DNA from: Aphrocallistes beatrix
Lineage: Eukaryota; Porifera; Hexactinellida; Sceptrulophora; Aphrocallistidae
Assembly (NCBI GenBank): GCA_963281255.1
Contig: OY725488.1
Coordinates: 5,677,524-5,741,523, forward strand
Direction of reading: 5' to 3'
DNA length: 64,000 bases
The notes beneath the pieces were generated by a model. The model saw only the letters and a program-made list of their open reading frames with translations. It had not been told where the DNA came from and made no database searches. Positions 22,001-33,330 of this stretch are shown in pieces. The number at the start of each line of letters is the position of its first letter. Position 1 is the stretch's first letter. The translations under genes were made by a program, and so were the position numbers.

Positions 22001-25000
22001 CATCAAATCAAATCTTTCTCAAAATTTGTCTCACTTCTAACTACGTACTAAGTCTGGTTACTAAGTATGACAATAATATTCTATCCTTAGACATTCAATT
22101 ACATAATACAATTCCAACAGTGACCAAAGGGACATTCGGACGTTAGGTTATGTATTTCCCTCAAAATTATTAATTCCCATGAACAATCCATCGGAATTTG
22201 ATTTATCATTATCTTTATTATATTAACATACTATCTAAAGAGGATATTCTAAAATTAAATAAATCAATATTTTGCTCCTATCAGAAATTTAGAGCGTTGA
22301 AGATAAAATGTGTTTATTAATCGGAGATTAACATTTGTTCCACTCCAATGTCGAGCGTTATTGAATAGCCTTTAGAGTATTTCATTTTGAATAAGTCAGC
22401 CTGTGATATGAACTTAGCTATTCCAAAACATTCATTCCTTTCCATTGTGGGTTTTTGGAAGCATTGAGGATACTCTTGTAAATTATCTCTCGTTATTTCT
22501 TGAAACTTCTCATAATCGTCATTATTGTGGGATTTGTTGATTAGTCTTATTGAGTATCTGTACCTGAATGGCCACTTAAGAGTCTCATCCCACTCCCCTT
22601 TCATCACATGAAGGAGTACGCTTACATCACCATTATCATTGGAGTCAATACAGCCCTGAAACTTATATAAACCGACATAGAATGGATCACTATAATATTT
22701 CCTCCTTTGTAATATCTTGTTTTTTATCCCATTAATTTTCCATTTTATATATCCTTTCGGAATCCAGGTTGAAATTGTAGTTAACAACGATCGGAATTCT
22801 CTATCTTTTTGTTCATTTTCAGTCCGCAGCATCGCTACCTCATTCTTCATGCTACCAATGTTGAGCATTGCAAGCCTTAAATGTGTGTGGATTTCTTCTT
22901 TCTCATGTTGATCCATACGTCTTCTCTCAAGGACCACTTCACAACCATATTGAGAATAAGGACACTTGATTTCTTGATCGGAACATACCTGGTGTTGCTG
23001 ATTCACCTTACTAGGTGAATGCACTCTAATGTTAGACCATCGCTTTTCATTACACTCATCGGACATCGAGTTTTATGTAGTTCCATTCCTCCCCTCTCCA
23101 CTTGGCACACATTTCCTTTCTCATCTCTACACCCGAGAGGACATTCCATTGGAAATAACTCGCATTCTTCTAAATGATGTAGGATCCGACTGATCTCGTC
23201 CGTCCAGCTGCAACCATTCAATTTGAGAGGACAGTACACCTATAATGAAGGAAAGACGAGTAACGTGAATTAGACACCATTGTTTGATTGCCCTCGGAAT
23301 CACAAGTTGATAATAACAACACTTGAAATACCTCTAATATTCTATTTGGGTTGTGTTGAACGGGAAATCGGAATTTCTGTTCCCTAAAATTTAATTTTCT
23401 GTTGAGGTTTTTTATTTAAATGATTAAGCATATTCATGCGTGTGGTTTTAGTACTTTCCCAATAGGGAGATCCCTTATAATATGGAGGTGTACTTTGTCC
23501 GATAAATCTGTCCCTAGGGGATCCTGCGAAATTAACAGTCCGATTGAACAAATGAATTGTAATCTAAAACCTCTCGAATTACTACATTAAACTCACGTGT
23601 TTGTTGTTGACAGCTTCTCGATTTAAATGTGCTATTACAAGTTTGTTTGCGTTGAGTGGAATACACACAGAACATCTAAGTTCTTGTTTGCCATCTATTT
23701 CAACCAAACAGCATCTCTCAACACACCCATGCATTAAAAGCAAAGCAAGAACTTCTCTTCTAACCCTTTAGGTCTTTCTACCAACAAATCTGTTTTCCAA
23801 CCCCTGAGTATCGACCCGAATGAGTTATCATATGCCAACTGCATGTACAATAATCTATTTATTTCACTTGAAATATTGCCATCTCCAGGTATTTTTCCTG
23901 CCATTCGAGTTGAATTAATGCCCAAACAAATGTTCTATTTAGGATTAAGCTCGAATAACATGCTTTTGTAATATGGTATGATATCAAATGAATTGCTATT
24001 TTATGGCATCGATTGTGGAGCAATGAGACTCTTGCAAGTTGATGATCAGTAAGCATAATTATCCTAACGACAGTGTGAGCGACTCACTCACAGCATATGC
24101 AGGTATAATATATTAAAGTTTTTTGGGAATTCTTTCATCAAATGCGGATGACAAAGAAAAATCCAGCCAAACGGTATTATTAAGATCATTAACAATACTC
24201 GATAAACAAGTGACTAACAAGTTAAATATACATTTTGCTTAAAAACAGCCTTAACAGGCAATTTGTTGAAAATTCCGCATCAAAAACCCTTAGTATATAT
24301 AGGGTGTCTCAAAAGTCCTGCAACAACCAATTTTACTTTGTTAATTTGACTAAGATCACTTGACTGTATTCCAAATTAGCCTCCATAAATGAAATCTAGC
24401 ATAGAAATGAGCTCAACTCATTACGCAAAAAACATTTCTTATAGAATTTTAAATAATTACATACCAATTACTCCAAAATTTGGAGTCAAAAGTGTCAAGT
24501 TTGAAGATCACTATTTTTCTGATGAAATATTACATTAATCACTTCTATATTCTGTAATTGATTCATAATACTAAAATAATATTATTACTTTTGATTTATG
24601 TAAACGGAAATCTTCTATAAGAACGCGAGTATTTTAAGTATAGACGTCAAATGTACCATGGATATGAGTTTTTTTATTGAGATAAAAAATATTCTTTACT
24701 AGACAACGATATATATGATCCAGCATTGCAAATAAATTGAGAAAAGCAGGCCATTGGGAATGCAAAATAATTAAGATAATCCTCCCTATTTTTTGATTAA
24801 AAAGAGGTATCGGATATTCGATCTATTTATCTATGTATAATGCATTAGCAACATTTGTTGCAGAACTTTTGAGACACCCTGTATATTGAGTTTTAATAGT
24901 ATCGATATGTTTGTTGAGCATTTATATATTTAAGGATAAATATACGAAAAATACAGATGCAAAATGACCCAACCGATTCCACCTATGAAGGAAGTTATAA

Positions 25001-28000
25001 TTCCTATTACATTACTATTGACTTTGAATTGTATACCAAAGAACGTGACTGCAATACCTAGAAAACAGCCCAACATTTGACGCAAATATTGATAATGTAC
25101 TCTTACTAAGTATTCCCTCTTCAATTAACTCTCTTTGAGTAGGAGAGGCGAACCCAAAATTGAATGCCATCCCCAATAAAGCTACATAGCTTGTAAGTGC
25201 TGCGAAATAAGTCCCGATCTCCCCAACCTTCATTATTATAACAAAAATAAAAATAAAGAATTTTCTCCAATTAATAATTTGTAACCCATTTTATATGTAT
25301 TACTAACCTAAATTCACAAAATATTTTTAAAGGGTTTCCTGACCACTAATGAAGAAATAGTAATTCCTTTATTTTTGTTTAATTAACAATTAGCTCATAA
25401 AATAACAATTTAATCTATTTTTTAATAAATAATTTAAATTGGAAATTGACGATATTTTTACCATGTGGGATATACTGATTACTGATTCAAGATAATAGGT
25501 CTACATCCCAAATATATTTTATTTTAGCTGGGTAATCTAAACTACTAGCTCCATTTTACATCTGATGGAAACTATAGCGAGTTGTCGGTGTTGCGAGTTG
25601 TCTGTTGCGAGTTGTCGTGCTCCCATTACTCGTATATCTTAGGTTAATAATTATTAAAAGAAGACTATCGAAACAATCATAACAAATCATTAGAACAACA
25701 ATTTTAGGCCAAATTTTTGCGATTTGCTAATGATATCGTTAAATTTACTCATTAAATCTTGGAAATATTGCTCGAAATTTATCTATATTTCACTGGCCCT
25801 TTCATAGTTTTGAACTAACTGGTAAACGTGTTTGTATAGATAAAGAAAAATTTGAATAGTTATTACAAATTGGTACTTAATAGGTTCAAATAAATGAATC
25901 TGAATGAATTTTAATAGAATACAAATACGTCTCCAAAGTATTTAATAAAGTTAACATTCTGGAAAATGGGTAAATTTGAAGAAGTCTTGTTTTGGGCAAA
26001 GAACTGTTAAAACTTTCTTATTCTCCACCAGGTTTGGGTTCAAGTACAATTGTACTTAAGTACTTTCCAAATACTTCAAGTACTTCCATTGTGCACTGGT
26101 CATCAAAAGTAACTTGCATATTCTTGCCGAATATTAATAAGTTAAGTAATGAATAGTATAGTCCTTTTATCTTTACAGTTGTGTTAATCTAATTATTGAA
26201 CCATGGTACGTACTTAGTATATTTATCTAAATTTACATAAAATATAATAAAATTGAAATTGATAATAAAAGTATTTGTACTTAAGTACTTTCAAAAATAC
26301 TTGAACCAAACCCTGTTCTCCACTTATGTAAAAACCCCTGAAGAGCTCTTTTGAGGGACCAAAATCGTCACATGTAGCGACAACTTGTAAAGGGCTCCTT
26401 TAAAAAATTTCCAACCCCAATCCTTTGTGGCAGCATAACTCAGCAAGGACTCACTCACAAACTCCGCCCTACGGCCTTTGCTTGCTACTCATCAAATTAA
26501 TAAATTAGGCATTATTGATGACTCAAACTTTGTGGTTCCTGGCACTCTACTTTGTGGTTGATACAATTATTTTATTATTAATCCAAATCAATTTAAATGT
26601 ATGATTCGAGAAGGGTACATGCTAATGGGTCTCAACTGATACAATCAAACTACCTACCACTTAAAGATAATTTTCTTCTTTAGATGATCCAGATTTCATC
26701 ACTCCCGTTCAATACGCTGCTACTCACACAGTAGATCTACCAGTTGGTTGGAGTGTGGTTCTGCCTTGCGTGAAGCATCTGCACTCCTACTTCTCACTAT
26801 CCTGGTGGTTTAACGGGAGTTTGTCTACACCTCATAAGGGACAGTACATCTCTTCCAGCGGAAATTTGAATATATATCTAGCTCGATCTAACCTCACTGG
26901 TTCATACCGCTGTACTGTGGTGAATAGAATAACACTAGATCATTTTACAGGTCCTCCCATCCACCTAGTAGTCACTTCAAGTAAGTTGTAGGGCTATCCA
27001 TTAAAATTTAATGCGTATATGCTTTTAAAAATCGGAAGTAAAGAATGGAATTTCGAGAAAAATATGGATAATGCACATCTACACCATAAAAATATCCCAC
27101 ATAATTTGGTAGAAATCGGACTGTTAGATTTCGCAGCAGCAGTGCTGTAGCACGGACGGACATAAGTAGAACGCCGCTCATGCCATAAGGCATCTCCCTA
27201 TAGGAGCTGCACTTAAAATTTAGTATGAATTTATCCTGAATTTATCCAAACATTCCCATTTCGAATCCCAATGCCCGACCTGAAGCTCCCTCGTTAAATT
27301 AAAAAATTTTTATTTGGGACATTTTCAATATGAAATCACACTTATAATAGATTCCACTTAGGAATATACGAATATATCTATCAATACTTTAGGAATATAT
27401 CTATCAATACTTTAGGAATATATCTATCAATACTTTAGGAATATATCTATCAATACTTTAGGAATATATCTATCAATACTTTAGGAATATATCTATCAAT
27501 ACTTGTAAGTTAACTAGCTATTTTTTGTGATGGTGGGGAGATACCTGATATTTTCTTTGGAAATTCAGTTTATCCAAGTATCCCAGAAAAATACTTGAAC
27601 ATTTATGAAGCTAATTTGACTGCACAAGTATTATTATCAATCAACTAAAATATATTTTTCATTCAAAAATGTTTATCATACAAATGAAAAAAATTGACGG
27701 AGCTATATCCATCCTTTTATTTCTGTCGGGAAGTATGAGACACTTCCTACGACTTTGGTTAATCCCACCTCCTCCAGTCCTGTGTGATCGGGCATAGGTG
27801 ATATTTGACCTGTGCACTTTCAAAAACTGCGTCCTTCAAGTAGTCCAAAGGTCAAATCTTACAGTCCTTTTATATATAATTTTTCAGTTCCGCTTCCAGT
27901 CCATAACAACACTTCTCCAGTACAAGCGTCTGATGTGGTATATGTGGACCCGGGGGGTGGGATCAACTTGGAGTACAACAGGTATTACGAGCCTATCTAT

Positions 28001-31000
28001 AACATTAGTTGGGGGCCTAATGTCACTAATCAGGTTAGCATGGCTCCTAAACTAAACAACATATCCAAATCCTCAAATTACACAGCAGTAGTCTTCATTA
28101 ACAAGCACCAGAGTCGAGCAGTTACGATTCAGGTTAAAGTTAATTGTGAGTTTGCATCTATAACATATTTACTTAGAACTGTGTGTGCATTTAAATGTAA
28201 ATTCATTACAGCTGTTCCCTCTGTACGAATGAACGTATCCACCAGACACTACATATGTCCCGGAGAATCTCCCACTCTCTCCTGTACGGTCTCTAACTCC
28301 CTTCCCCCACCCACTCCTATCACCTGGTTCCATAATGCTGATCCTGTGGCAGTAGGAGACACTCTCACTCTCACGAAATCGTCCTCTCTCCTCGGCTACT
28401 ATCAGTGCTATGTTGAGAATAGCATCGGCGCTTCTTACGATTATACGCTGCTTGCCAACTTTCCAAGTAAGCTTGAAACACTTTCTCTCTCAAATATCTT
28501 GAATATACTCTTAAGGAAATATTAGCTATTTTAGCACCCCGAATCGGCATAAAGGAGCACACACCCCTACTCCTGACCTATGGCTCTCCTCTCTCTCTAA
28601 CTTGTTATGAAATTACGAATACGAGTGCAGCACAGACTTCATTCAACTGGAGACGTGGTGTGTTAGGATTGAGTGAGAGTTCACTTCTTTTTCTCCCCTA
28701 CATGACCTCAGATATGGCAGGTGACTACACCTGTACTGCGTATGCTTGTCCTCCACACAATGTTAGTGTTTCTTTGACAGTTAATGTGTCAGGTCAGTGA
28801 TTTACCTCATTTTTTTCATGATTAAATTATCCCATAAATCATCGCTAAATATATTTCTCGAGCGCTAAAAATCATATTTTGCACTTATTTCTTACAGTTG
28901 CACGCTTCTACTCTAGACCCTGAGCTCCGTATCACGCAGCTCCACCATGCTCCGCATTCTGTTAACACCAGCTGGCCTCCTCACCCCACTGCTCTCCGGC
29001 ATGTGTTGGAGTCACGAGTGGGGGACATTCAGATCTGGAGTGTAGTTGCAAATACTAGTCAACTTTTCTATACCCCCAGACATCTACAGTTAGCCATTGA
29101 GTAAGATTTGATATGCAATTAATAGTACAGAGTGCGAGTGTACGTATTATACTTATCAGTTGACGTCCCATCCAGTAGCGGCTCCACGGGGGGGGCATGC
29201 CCCCCCAAAATAAAGTGATAAATTTGCTCTCTACTTTTTGTCTGGATTTTTAGGCATCAAATGAATGAATAATATAAATTAGATCAAATTTTTGCTCCAT
29301 AGATAGTTAGAATAGCTGTAGATTGATATTTCAGCGTCTAAGATTTTATGTGAGACAAGCCTCCAGACTTCCTTATTTGCTCGCCCAGGACCCCAATCCA
29401 AAATCCGGGCTAAGCCCCTGCATTAACACTTCTAATTCTAGGACAGTCAAATTTAAGTTGCCCCCTAAATTTAATCCTCTGGAGCCACCACTGGTCCCAT
29501 TCATCCTTAATCGACACCCATTCTCTAGATACACGTTCCGAGTGTCGTATTTCAGGGAAGCTGAGAAGATACAGATATCAACTTCAGTCACTTTCGAATT
29601 AGGTAGATTGGAATATACTACCATAAAAATTGCTTTGTGTTTAGCCCGCCTATAGAAAAAATCCTGACGATGCCTTTTTGACTCTCTGGGTACGCCAATG
29701 GTTTATTTTGTGTGTGGAGGGAGGAGTGTTTAAATATCGGCCATTGTAGTGATACGCGGAGGCCGTAATATTTGCTGAAGTGGTCCGCGGGGTAAAAGTT
29801 TGACCACTGATTTAGGGTACTGTGGGCATTTATACTCTACTACGATTTGATTATGCTGTTGGTATAATCAGCATTTGTATTTGGGCGGGAAAAGAAACTT
29901 CAATGCATATGTCAAGTCTAAACATGGTAGGTTCTGATAGTGCTGCCAAATAATAGGAAAATAATAATGAAGCATCTCCATTGATTTCGCTTTCGGACTG
30001 AAACCGGTTTTAAAGTCAGGAATTGTAGCACCATATCATGCCCATCCATGCCCTCACCCATTCTTTGTGGGTGGGAATGTGCCCACCCGAAAAGCCCCTA
30101 GTTGCACCCATGGAATATACGGTTTTATTTGTCTGTTCTTTCGTGCATAGTTATTATTTATAGATTTATCAAATACTACTACGATTCAATATTTTTTCTC
30201 TAGATCCTGCACCTAATATATTTTTCGTCATTCCTCTCTCTCCCACTCAGCTCCTTATACGCTGGATGGTAGGAACTCGTACTTATTTGAGACATTTGAA
30301 ACTTATTCTCAGCCATATGTACATGCTGTTTATTCTTCACTCCTGTCTAGTGGGACGGAGAACTCGCCAGTTTGGATTATTTTATCATCCGTTACGAGTT
30401 GACAGGGGGCGGGACCAGCAACCAGACTGTGCTTATCTCACTGCTAGATAAATCTGCCAGTTATTTTGAGAGAGCTATTTCAGATCTTAAACCGAATTCA
30501 GAATATAACGTGGTCGTATTTGGAGCAAGAAGCGCCCAGGATGTTTGGAATACTCCGTACAGTCCGACTAAAACGGTCTTCATTCCGCCTTATCGTGAGT
30601 TACGAATGTAATGCAATGTTATTCTAGTATAGCCTTTCTCCGTTCACTGAACCTGTTTGAATTGAAACTCTTCATCTCTTAGAACTCACAACTTTTCCAC
30701 CTAATTTGACTGTTTCTCATCCATCGAACAACTCCCTCTCCATATCCTACTCCCTAGTAACCAATATATCCGCGGAGTATGGAGAGGTTCTTGGCTACAA
30801 GATACTCGTGTACATAGAGGATAATCCCTTCAATGGAATTTTCTACATTCAATCTCCCCACGAGACCTCGCTCAACCTCACCCTCTCCCCTGGGATGGAA
30901 TTCTATTCCATTCGCGTCCTGGCTTTCACACCAGCCGGAGATGGGCCAGAGACTGGTCAGTACTTTTTCCTACCGAACTCGAGTCGAATTAATTCCACTG

Positions 31001-32480
31001 CGATAACGGCTACGACTCGTAGGACGACAGCTGCAGTTACTCGCAGTATTAGTAGTAGCATAGCGACAACCACTTCACGTGTAACCAATGCCACTACAGC
31101 TAGCACTGTTAGTATCACAGCCACGACACAGTCTCATACAGGTATCAGAATTCCCACTTTGATACGGCATTGTGTGTGATGAATATACTGTATGTAGGTA
31201 TGTGAAAACTGTCATTTGTCAGATGATCTTATTACTGATTTGTAATGCATCCTTAATTTTCTCTCACTCAGACGGCTTGATTTACGGAGATAATATAATA
31301 AAATGCGTATCTGGCTCCGATTTCACTACACTTGTATTGATGCTTATTGCCCACTCTATGTTTTATAGTCTCTATCATGCTCATTACAGCTAATCTATTA
31401 CTAATGCACTCGCATTATAGTAACCATTAGACTTGATACTTGAGTGTAGAGAGCTTTATGATTCATTTTACTAGTATTCAGGATGACCGCACCGCCAACT
31501 AATGCCACCCATCTCGATGCTCCGTTGATCCAGTACCTCCCATACATCGTAGCACTGCCAGCTGCGTTCTGCTTGACTTGTGCTGTTATCTTGATTGTAC
31601 TCGTCGGGAAGTGTTTCCACATGAGCTACTGGAGATCTGTCAGAGGTACTGTTACGGGATCGTATTGACTCTCATTCATTCATACCTATGCCCAATTCTA
31701 TACTTACTGAATCTCCTGTAGATGAAGCTGACGATTATAGGATGCGAAGATATGAAGCACACATTAGTAATAGCAAAAAAAGACCGAATAATAATATAAA
31801 CTCTAATGTCAAATTACAGAGGTACGTATATCTTTATTTTATAAGATTATTTATGTACTATAGTAGGGCTGTCCAACTATATTTACTTCAGGCCGCAACT
31901 GCTTCATACCATTTAGTGGCGGGCTGCAATACAGGGGCGTGCACTCGGGATGGGTATGGATAGAGGCATTTTGAGCGCAACGCGGGCCGCACAAAGCAAG
32001 GCCACGGGCCGCCTGTTGGACAGCGCTGTACTATAGTATGCACTTAGTGTTTATTTTGTAACATTGAATTATTACTGAATTGACTATAGTGTAATCAAAT
32101 CCGCATCTCCCACCCACCCCCACCCCCTCAGAACAGACACCACGCAAGAATCGCGAAGGTTGCGCACCTACCAGGTCCCTCTTGTCGATGAGGAAACCGC
32201 TCAACTTAAAGGCAGCAACGATTCAATATCATCACCACCCGACCACACAAGCGGACGCCCACTCACTCCTGACTCTGGGAAAGTTCTAGACACATTTTCT
32301 GATGACATTGGCTCTGGTCCAGCTGTGTCCCCTCAACGTGAAAAAGGAAAATCATTTTTCTCATTCGAAACTAATCTGGACTCCACTGTTCCCTCCAGGA
32401 CTGGCACTAGCTCGGTTCAGAATAAAAGTTCGAAATGTGATGGTAGTCTCCCTCGTCGGATTCAAGAGTTCTCAGTCTGA
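19081..32480 (+). CDS. Transmembrane receptor: 5 Ig + 3 FN3, 14-exon model
   Basis: Model exons: 19081-19156, 19395-19700, 26684-26980, 27888-28145, 28212-28466, 28535-28792, 28917-29100, 29529-29602, 30204-30268, 30351-30594, 30683-31141, 31475-31645, 31722-31821, 32132-32480. Every junction is GT-AG and the total (3096 nt) is one open frame of 1031 residues. Exon 1 is a signal peptide (MPYTTALAWLLMNLFFVICI). Five Ig domains follow, one per exon, phase 1 (most with the Cys-Trp-YxC pattern, e.g. VSWYLNNT and GVYHCRT; Ig3 lacks the cysteines). Then three FN3 domains (e.g. IEYTFRVSYFREAEK across an exon junction), a Thr/Ser-rich stalk, a TM helix (VALPAAFCLTCAVILIVLVG) and a cytoplasmic tail of about 170 residues. 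Probably a cell-adhesion or neural-recognition-type receptor; orthology not assigned. No kinase or phosphatase domain. An alternative last exon lies at 31272-31393. Confidence 0.85.
19788..20363. mobile_element. Deleted hAT element, 8-bp TSD
   Basis: 576 bp, CAGGGCCGGATTA to TAATCCGGCCCTG, flanked by AGCGATAT duplicates (19780-19787, 20364-20371). Lies in the large intron of the Ig/FN3 gene. Contains a remnant of transposase on the minus strand. Confidence 0.88.
19954..20286 (-). pseudogene. hAT transposase remnant (C-terminal dimerisation domain)
   Basis: About 110 residues showing the hAT C-terminal dimerisation signature: NVAMRIYLAILGTSCEGERS, FSKLKVVKNCLRST, LSLLSIEYELL. This is the ZMYM1-like hAT subgroup style. 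No BED finger or catalytic region remains, so the copy cannot encode active transposase. Confidence 0.8.
20434..20790. mobile_element. TIR element with GAATTATTCGAATAATTC words
   Basis: TTGATGAAGTTGACTAATTC at the left and the inverse GAATTAGTCAACTTAG at 20735-20752 (plus TTCATCAAGTAT about 35 bp further) bound a region made of GAATTATTCGAATAATTC palindromes. Target duplication not resolved. Confidence 0.55.
20791..22316. other. Intron DNA without recognisable features
   Basis: AT-rich intronic sequence of the Ig/FN3 gene. 21230-21620 repeats short phrases (GGTCAAATT, AGGCCATTTTC-like) loosely; no gene or TIR element recognised. Confidence 0.35.
22317..23734 (-). CDS. TRAF-like protein (zinc fingers + MATH), antisense in intron
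   Basis: Three-exon model on the minus strand: 23734-23597, 23239-23054, 22997-22317; introns 357 and 56 nt, all GT-AG, phase 0; about 334 residues. Exon 1 gives a partial RING-like end (LRCSVCIPLNANKL) and HLNREAVNNKH, which joins VYCPLKLNGCSWTDEI. Exon 2 has TRAF-type zinc-finger motifs (CPLGCRDEKGNVC). Exon 3 continues CPYSQYGCEVVLERR, a short coiled coil (NEVAMLRTENEQKDREF) and a TRAF/MATH domain ending near the stop (GYSITLDIGVEQM). Without the 56-nt intron the frame appears shifted, so that intron decides whether the gene is intact. Possible upstream RING exon not found; start uncertain. Role: likely cytoplasmic signalling adaptor (family inference). Confidence 0.75.
23735..24299. other. 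Intron DNA, no feature recognised
   Basis: AT-rich DNA upstream of the TRAF-like gene. A complete RING exon for that gene was looked for on the minus strand and not found. Confidence 0.35.
24300..24881. mobile_element. Tc1/mariner-type MITE (CAGGGTGTCTCAAAAG ends)
   Basis: 582 bp with ends (C/T)AGGGTGTCTCAAAAGT and inverse ACTTTTGAGACACCCTG, TIRs continuing with CTGCAACAA, flanked by TA. No transposase frame. It abuts a TTGAGTTTTAATAGT end of the Helentron-like clan. Confidence 0.75.
24935..25233 (-). pseudogene. Possible sugar-transporter (MFS) N-terminal fragment
   Basis: Two overlapping minus-strand frames look like TM1 and TM2 of an SLC2-type sugar porter: GTYFAALTSYVALLGMAFNF with FASPTQRELIEEG, then, in another frame, MLGCFLGIAVTFFG with VIGIITSFIGGIGWVIL. 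The change of frame between them and the lack of remaining helices suggest a relic; a missed splice is possible. Confidence 0.35.
25234..26028. other. Intron DNA
   Basis: No gene. 25578-25620 has three imperfect copies of GTTGCGAGTTGTC. Very AT-rich around 25240-25460. Confidence 0.4.
26029..26315. mobile_element. hAT-like MITE with AAGTACTT words, 8-bp TSD
   Basis: 287 bp, CAGGTTTGGGTTCAAGTA to TACTTGAACCAAACCCTG, flanked by exact TTCTCCAC (26021-26028, 26316-26323). Subterminal AAGTACTTAAGTACTT-type palindromes on both sides. In the large receptor intron. Confidence 0.82.
27005..27230. repeat. Dispersed repeat C, copy 2
   Basis: Matches 14080-14275 (CACATCTACACCATAA, AATTTGGTAGAAATCGGACT, TAGATTTCGC) and ends CATGCCATAAGGCATCTCCC, which recurs at 57018-57035 on the other strand. 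Intronic. Confidence 0.5.
27359..27503. repeat. 23-bp minisatellite, 5 exact copies plus a variant
   Basis: TTAGGAATATATCTATCAAT(ACT) repeated exactly at 27389, 27412, 27435, 27458 and 27481, preceded by a 30-bp variant. Lies in the intron between Ig2 and Ig3. No spacers, so not a CRISPR. Confidence 0.92.
29173..29493. mobile_element. hAT-like MITE (CAGTAGCGGCTCCA), 8-bp TSD
   Basis: 321 bp with ends CAGTAGCGGCTCCA and TGGAGCCACCACTG, G-run just inside the left end, flanked by GTCCCATC/GTCCCATT (one mismatch). It sits in the intron that splits the first FN3 domain, just upstream of the acceptor at 29527. Confidence 0.8.
29603..30203. other. Intron between FN3-1 and FN3-2
   Basis: 600-bp intron; no element with paired ends or further exon recognised. 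Confidence 0.4.
31272..31393 (+). CDS. Alternative terminal exon of the Ig/FN3 receptor
   Basis: Begins after acceptor CTCTCACTCAG and is phase-compatible (phase 1) with the stalk exon ending at 31141. It encodes about 40 residues, DGLIYGDNIIKCVSGSDF, then a hydrophobic run TTLVLMLIAHSMFYSLY, then a stop. If used, the product would lack the TM exon and cytoplasmic tail and instead end in a hydrophobic tail resembling a GPI-attachment signal. Use of this exon is inference. Confidence 0.5.
31864..32028. mobile_element. Short hAT-like MITE, 8-bp TSD
   Basis: 165 bp, TAGGGCTGTCCAAC to GTTGGACAGCGCTG, flanked by exact TACTATAG (31856-31863, 32029-32036). In the last intron of the receptor gene; resembles Charlie-type hAT ends. 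Confidence 0.8.
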
Positions 32481-32737
32481 ATTCTCTGAATTCGAAACAT
32501 TACGCTGGACTGAGCTATCCGAGTGAGAAGAATGTACATTTATTTTTATTGTTGGAATGTGATAGGCTGGTTCATTCATTTCAACTTTCAAATTTGTCTA
32601 TTTTACTGTAACTTCTAATATAATCTACCAACACTTCTTTGGATAAACATGTAATGTATCCACAATTTCACATCTGTGAATGATTTTTTATGCCGTGTTT
32701 TTGAAACAAATTTAAAATACCATTAGATTGTTTACAT

Positions 32738-33207
32738 TTTTAATTGGACTTGCCCCGAAGAAGTCCTCAATGGAGTAAAGCCGAACTTTAAAGTATTAGG
32801 ACCGTACAAGTACCGAGAGTATAGAACGAAATACATTGACTACAACCACTCAAATGATTGCGTCATCAGCTACATCCAGCACAAGACCTACGAATTCGAT
32901 CCTGTTGCAAGCTACCCATTGCTCGATACTGAAAATGTCGTGGTTCTGAATATTCCGGTAGCCGCAGCTCCTCCAAAGGTTAGCGGAGAAAGAAAAAGAC
33001 TTACTAGAGTTAGCAATCTTGACGACCAACTCGAAACTTCACAAGGAACTTCCTGTCAAAGATCTCATCTGGGGCTACACTGATCCATTTATCTTATTGC
33101 TGCAGTTAGCTAATAAATTTCCAAAAGGAAAGAAATTTCAGATTCAAACCAATGATGATCCGCGCGATTATCAGAATCTAAGTTCGGTTGGCACAGGAAG
33201 GTGCGAC
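32738..33207 (+). pseudogene. SCARB/CD36-family pseudogene fragment
   Basis: About 470 bp nearly identical to 40003-40480 inside the intact gene at 39707-41254, from the FNWTNPEEVLNG codons to the GTGRCDL codons. A 2-nt deletion in GAGAAAGAAAAAGAC (GAGAAGAAGAAAAAGAC in the gene) shifts frame. Both ends are abrupt and there is no start, promoter or 3' half. High identity indicates a recent segmental duplication. Confidence 0.9.
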
Positions 33208-33208
33208 C

Positions 33209-33330
33209 TAAGTAACACATTCTGTAAGTTTCTTGTTATCGGATGTGGTACTCTCGCTGGTGCAGTGTAGCTCTTGTTGCGTTGTCAGCTGTTGGATTTG
33301 GAGCAGCAGTATTTGAACTACTTGAACCAC
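33209..33330 (+). pseudogene. IFI6/IFI27-like fragment
   Basis: Encodes VIGCGTLAGAV then, after a 1-nt frame change, ALVALSAVGFGAAVFE, the glycine/alanine-rich ISG12-type hydrophobic segment. Directly joined to the SCARB fragment. A fuller copy is at 45187-45443. Confidence 0.5.

Noticed and set aside
22317..23239. Initial reading of the TRAF-like locus as a frameshifted pseudogene
   Set aside because: A phase-compatible 56-nt GT-AG intron at 22998-23053 restores the frame and the zinc-finger spacing.
27359..27503. Regular short repeats that could suggest a CRISPR array
   Set aside because: The 23-bp units are contiguous with no unique spacers, in an intron of a eukaryotic gene; it is a minisatellite.
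29323..29655. 110-residue frame in the receptor region
   Set aside because: Mostly MITE sequence; only 29529-29602 is a genuine exon of the receptor.
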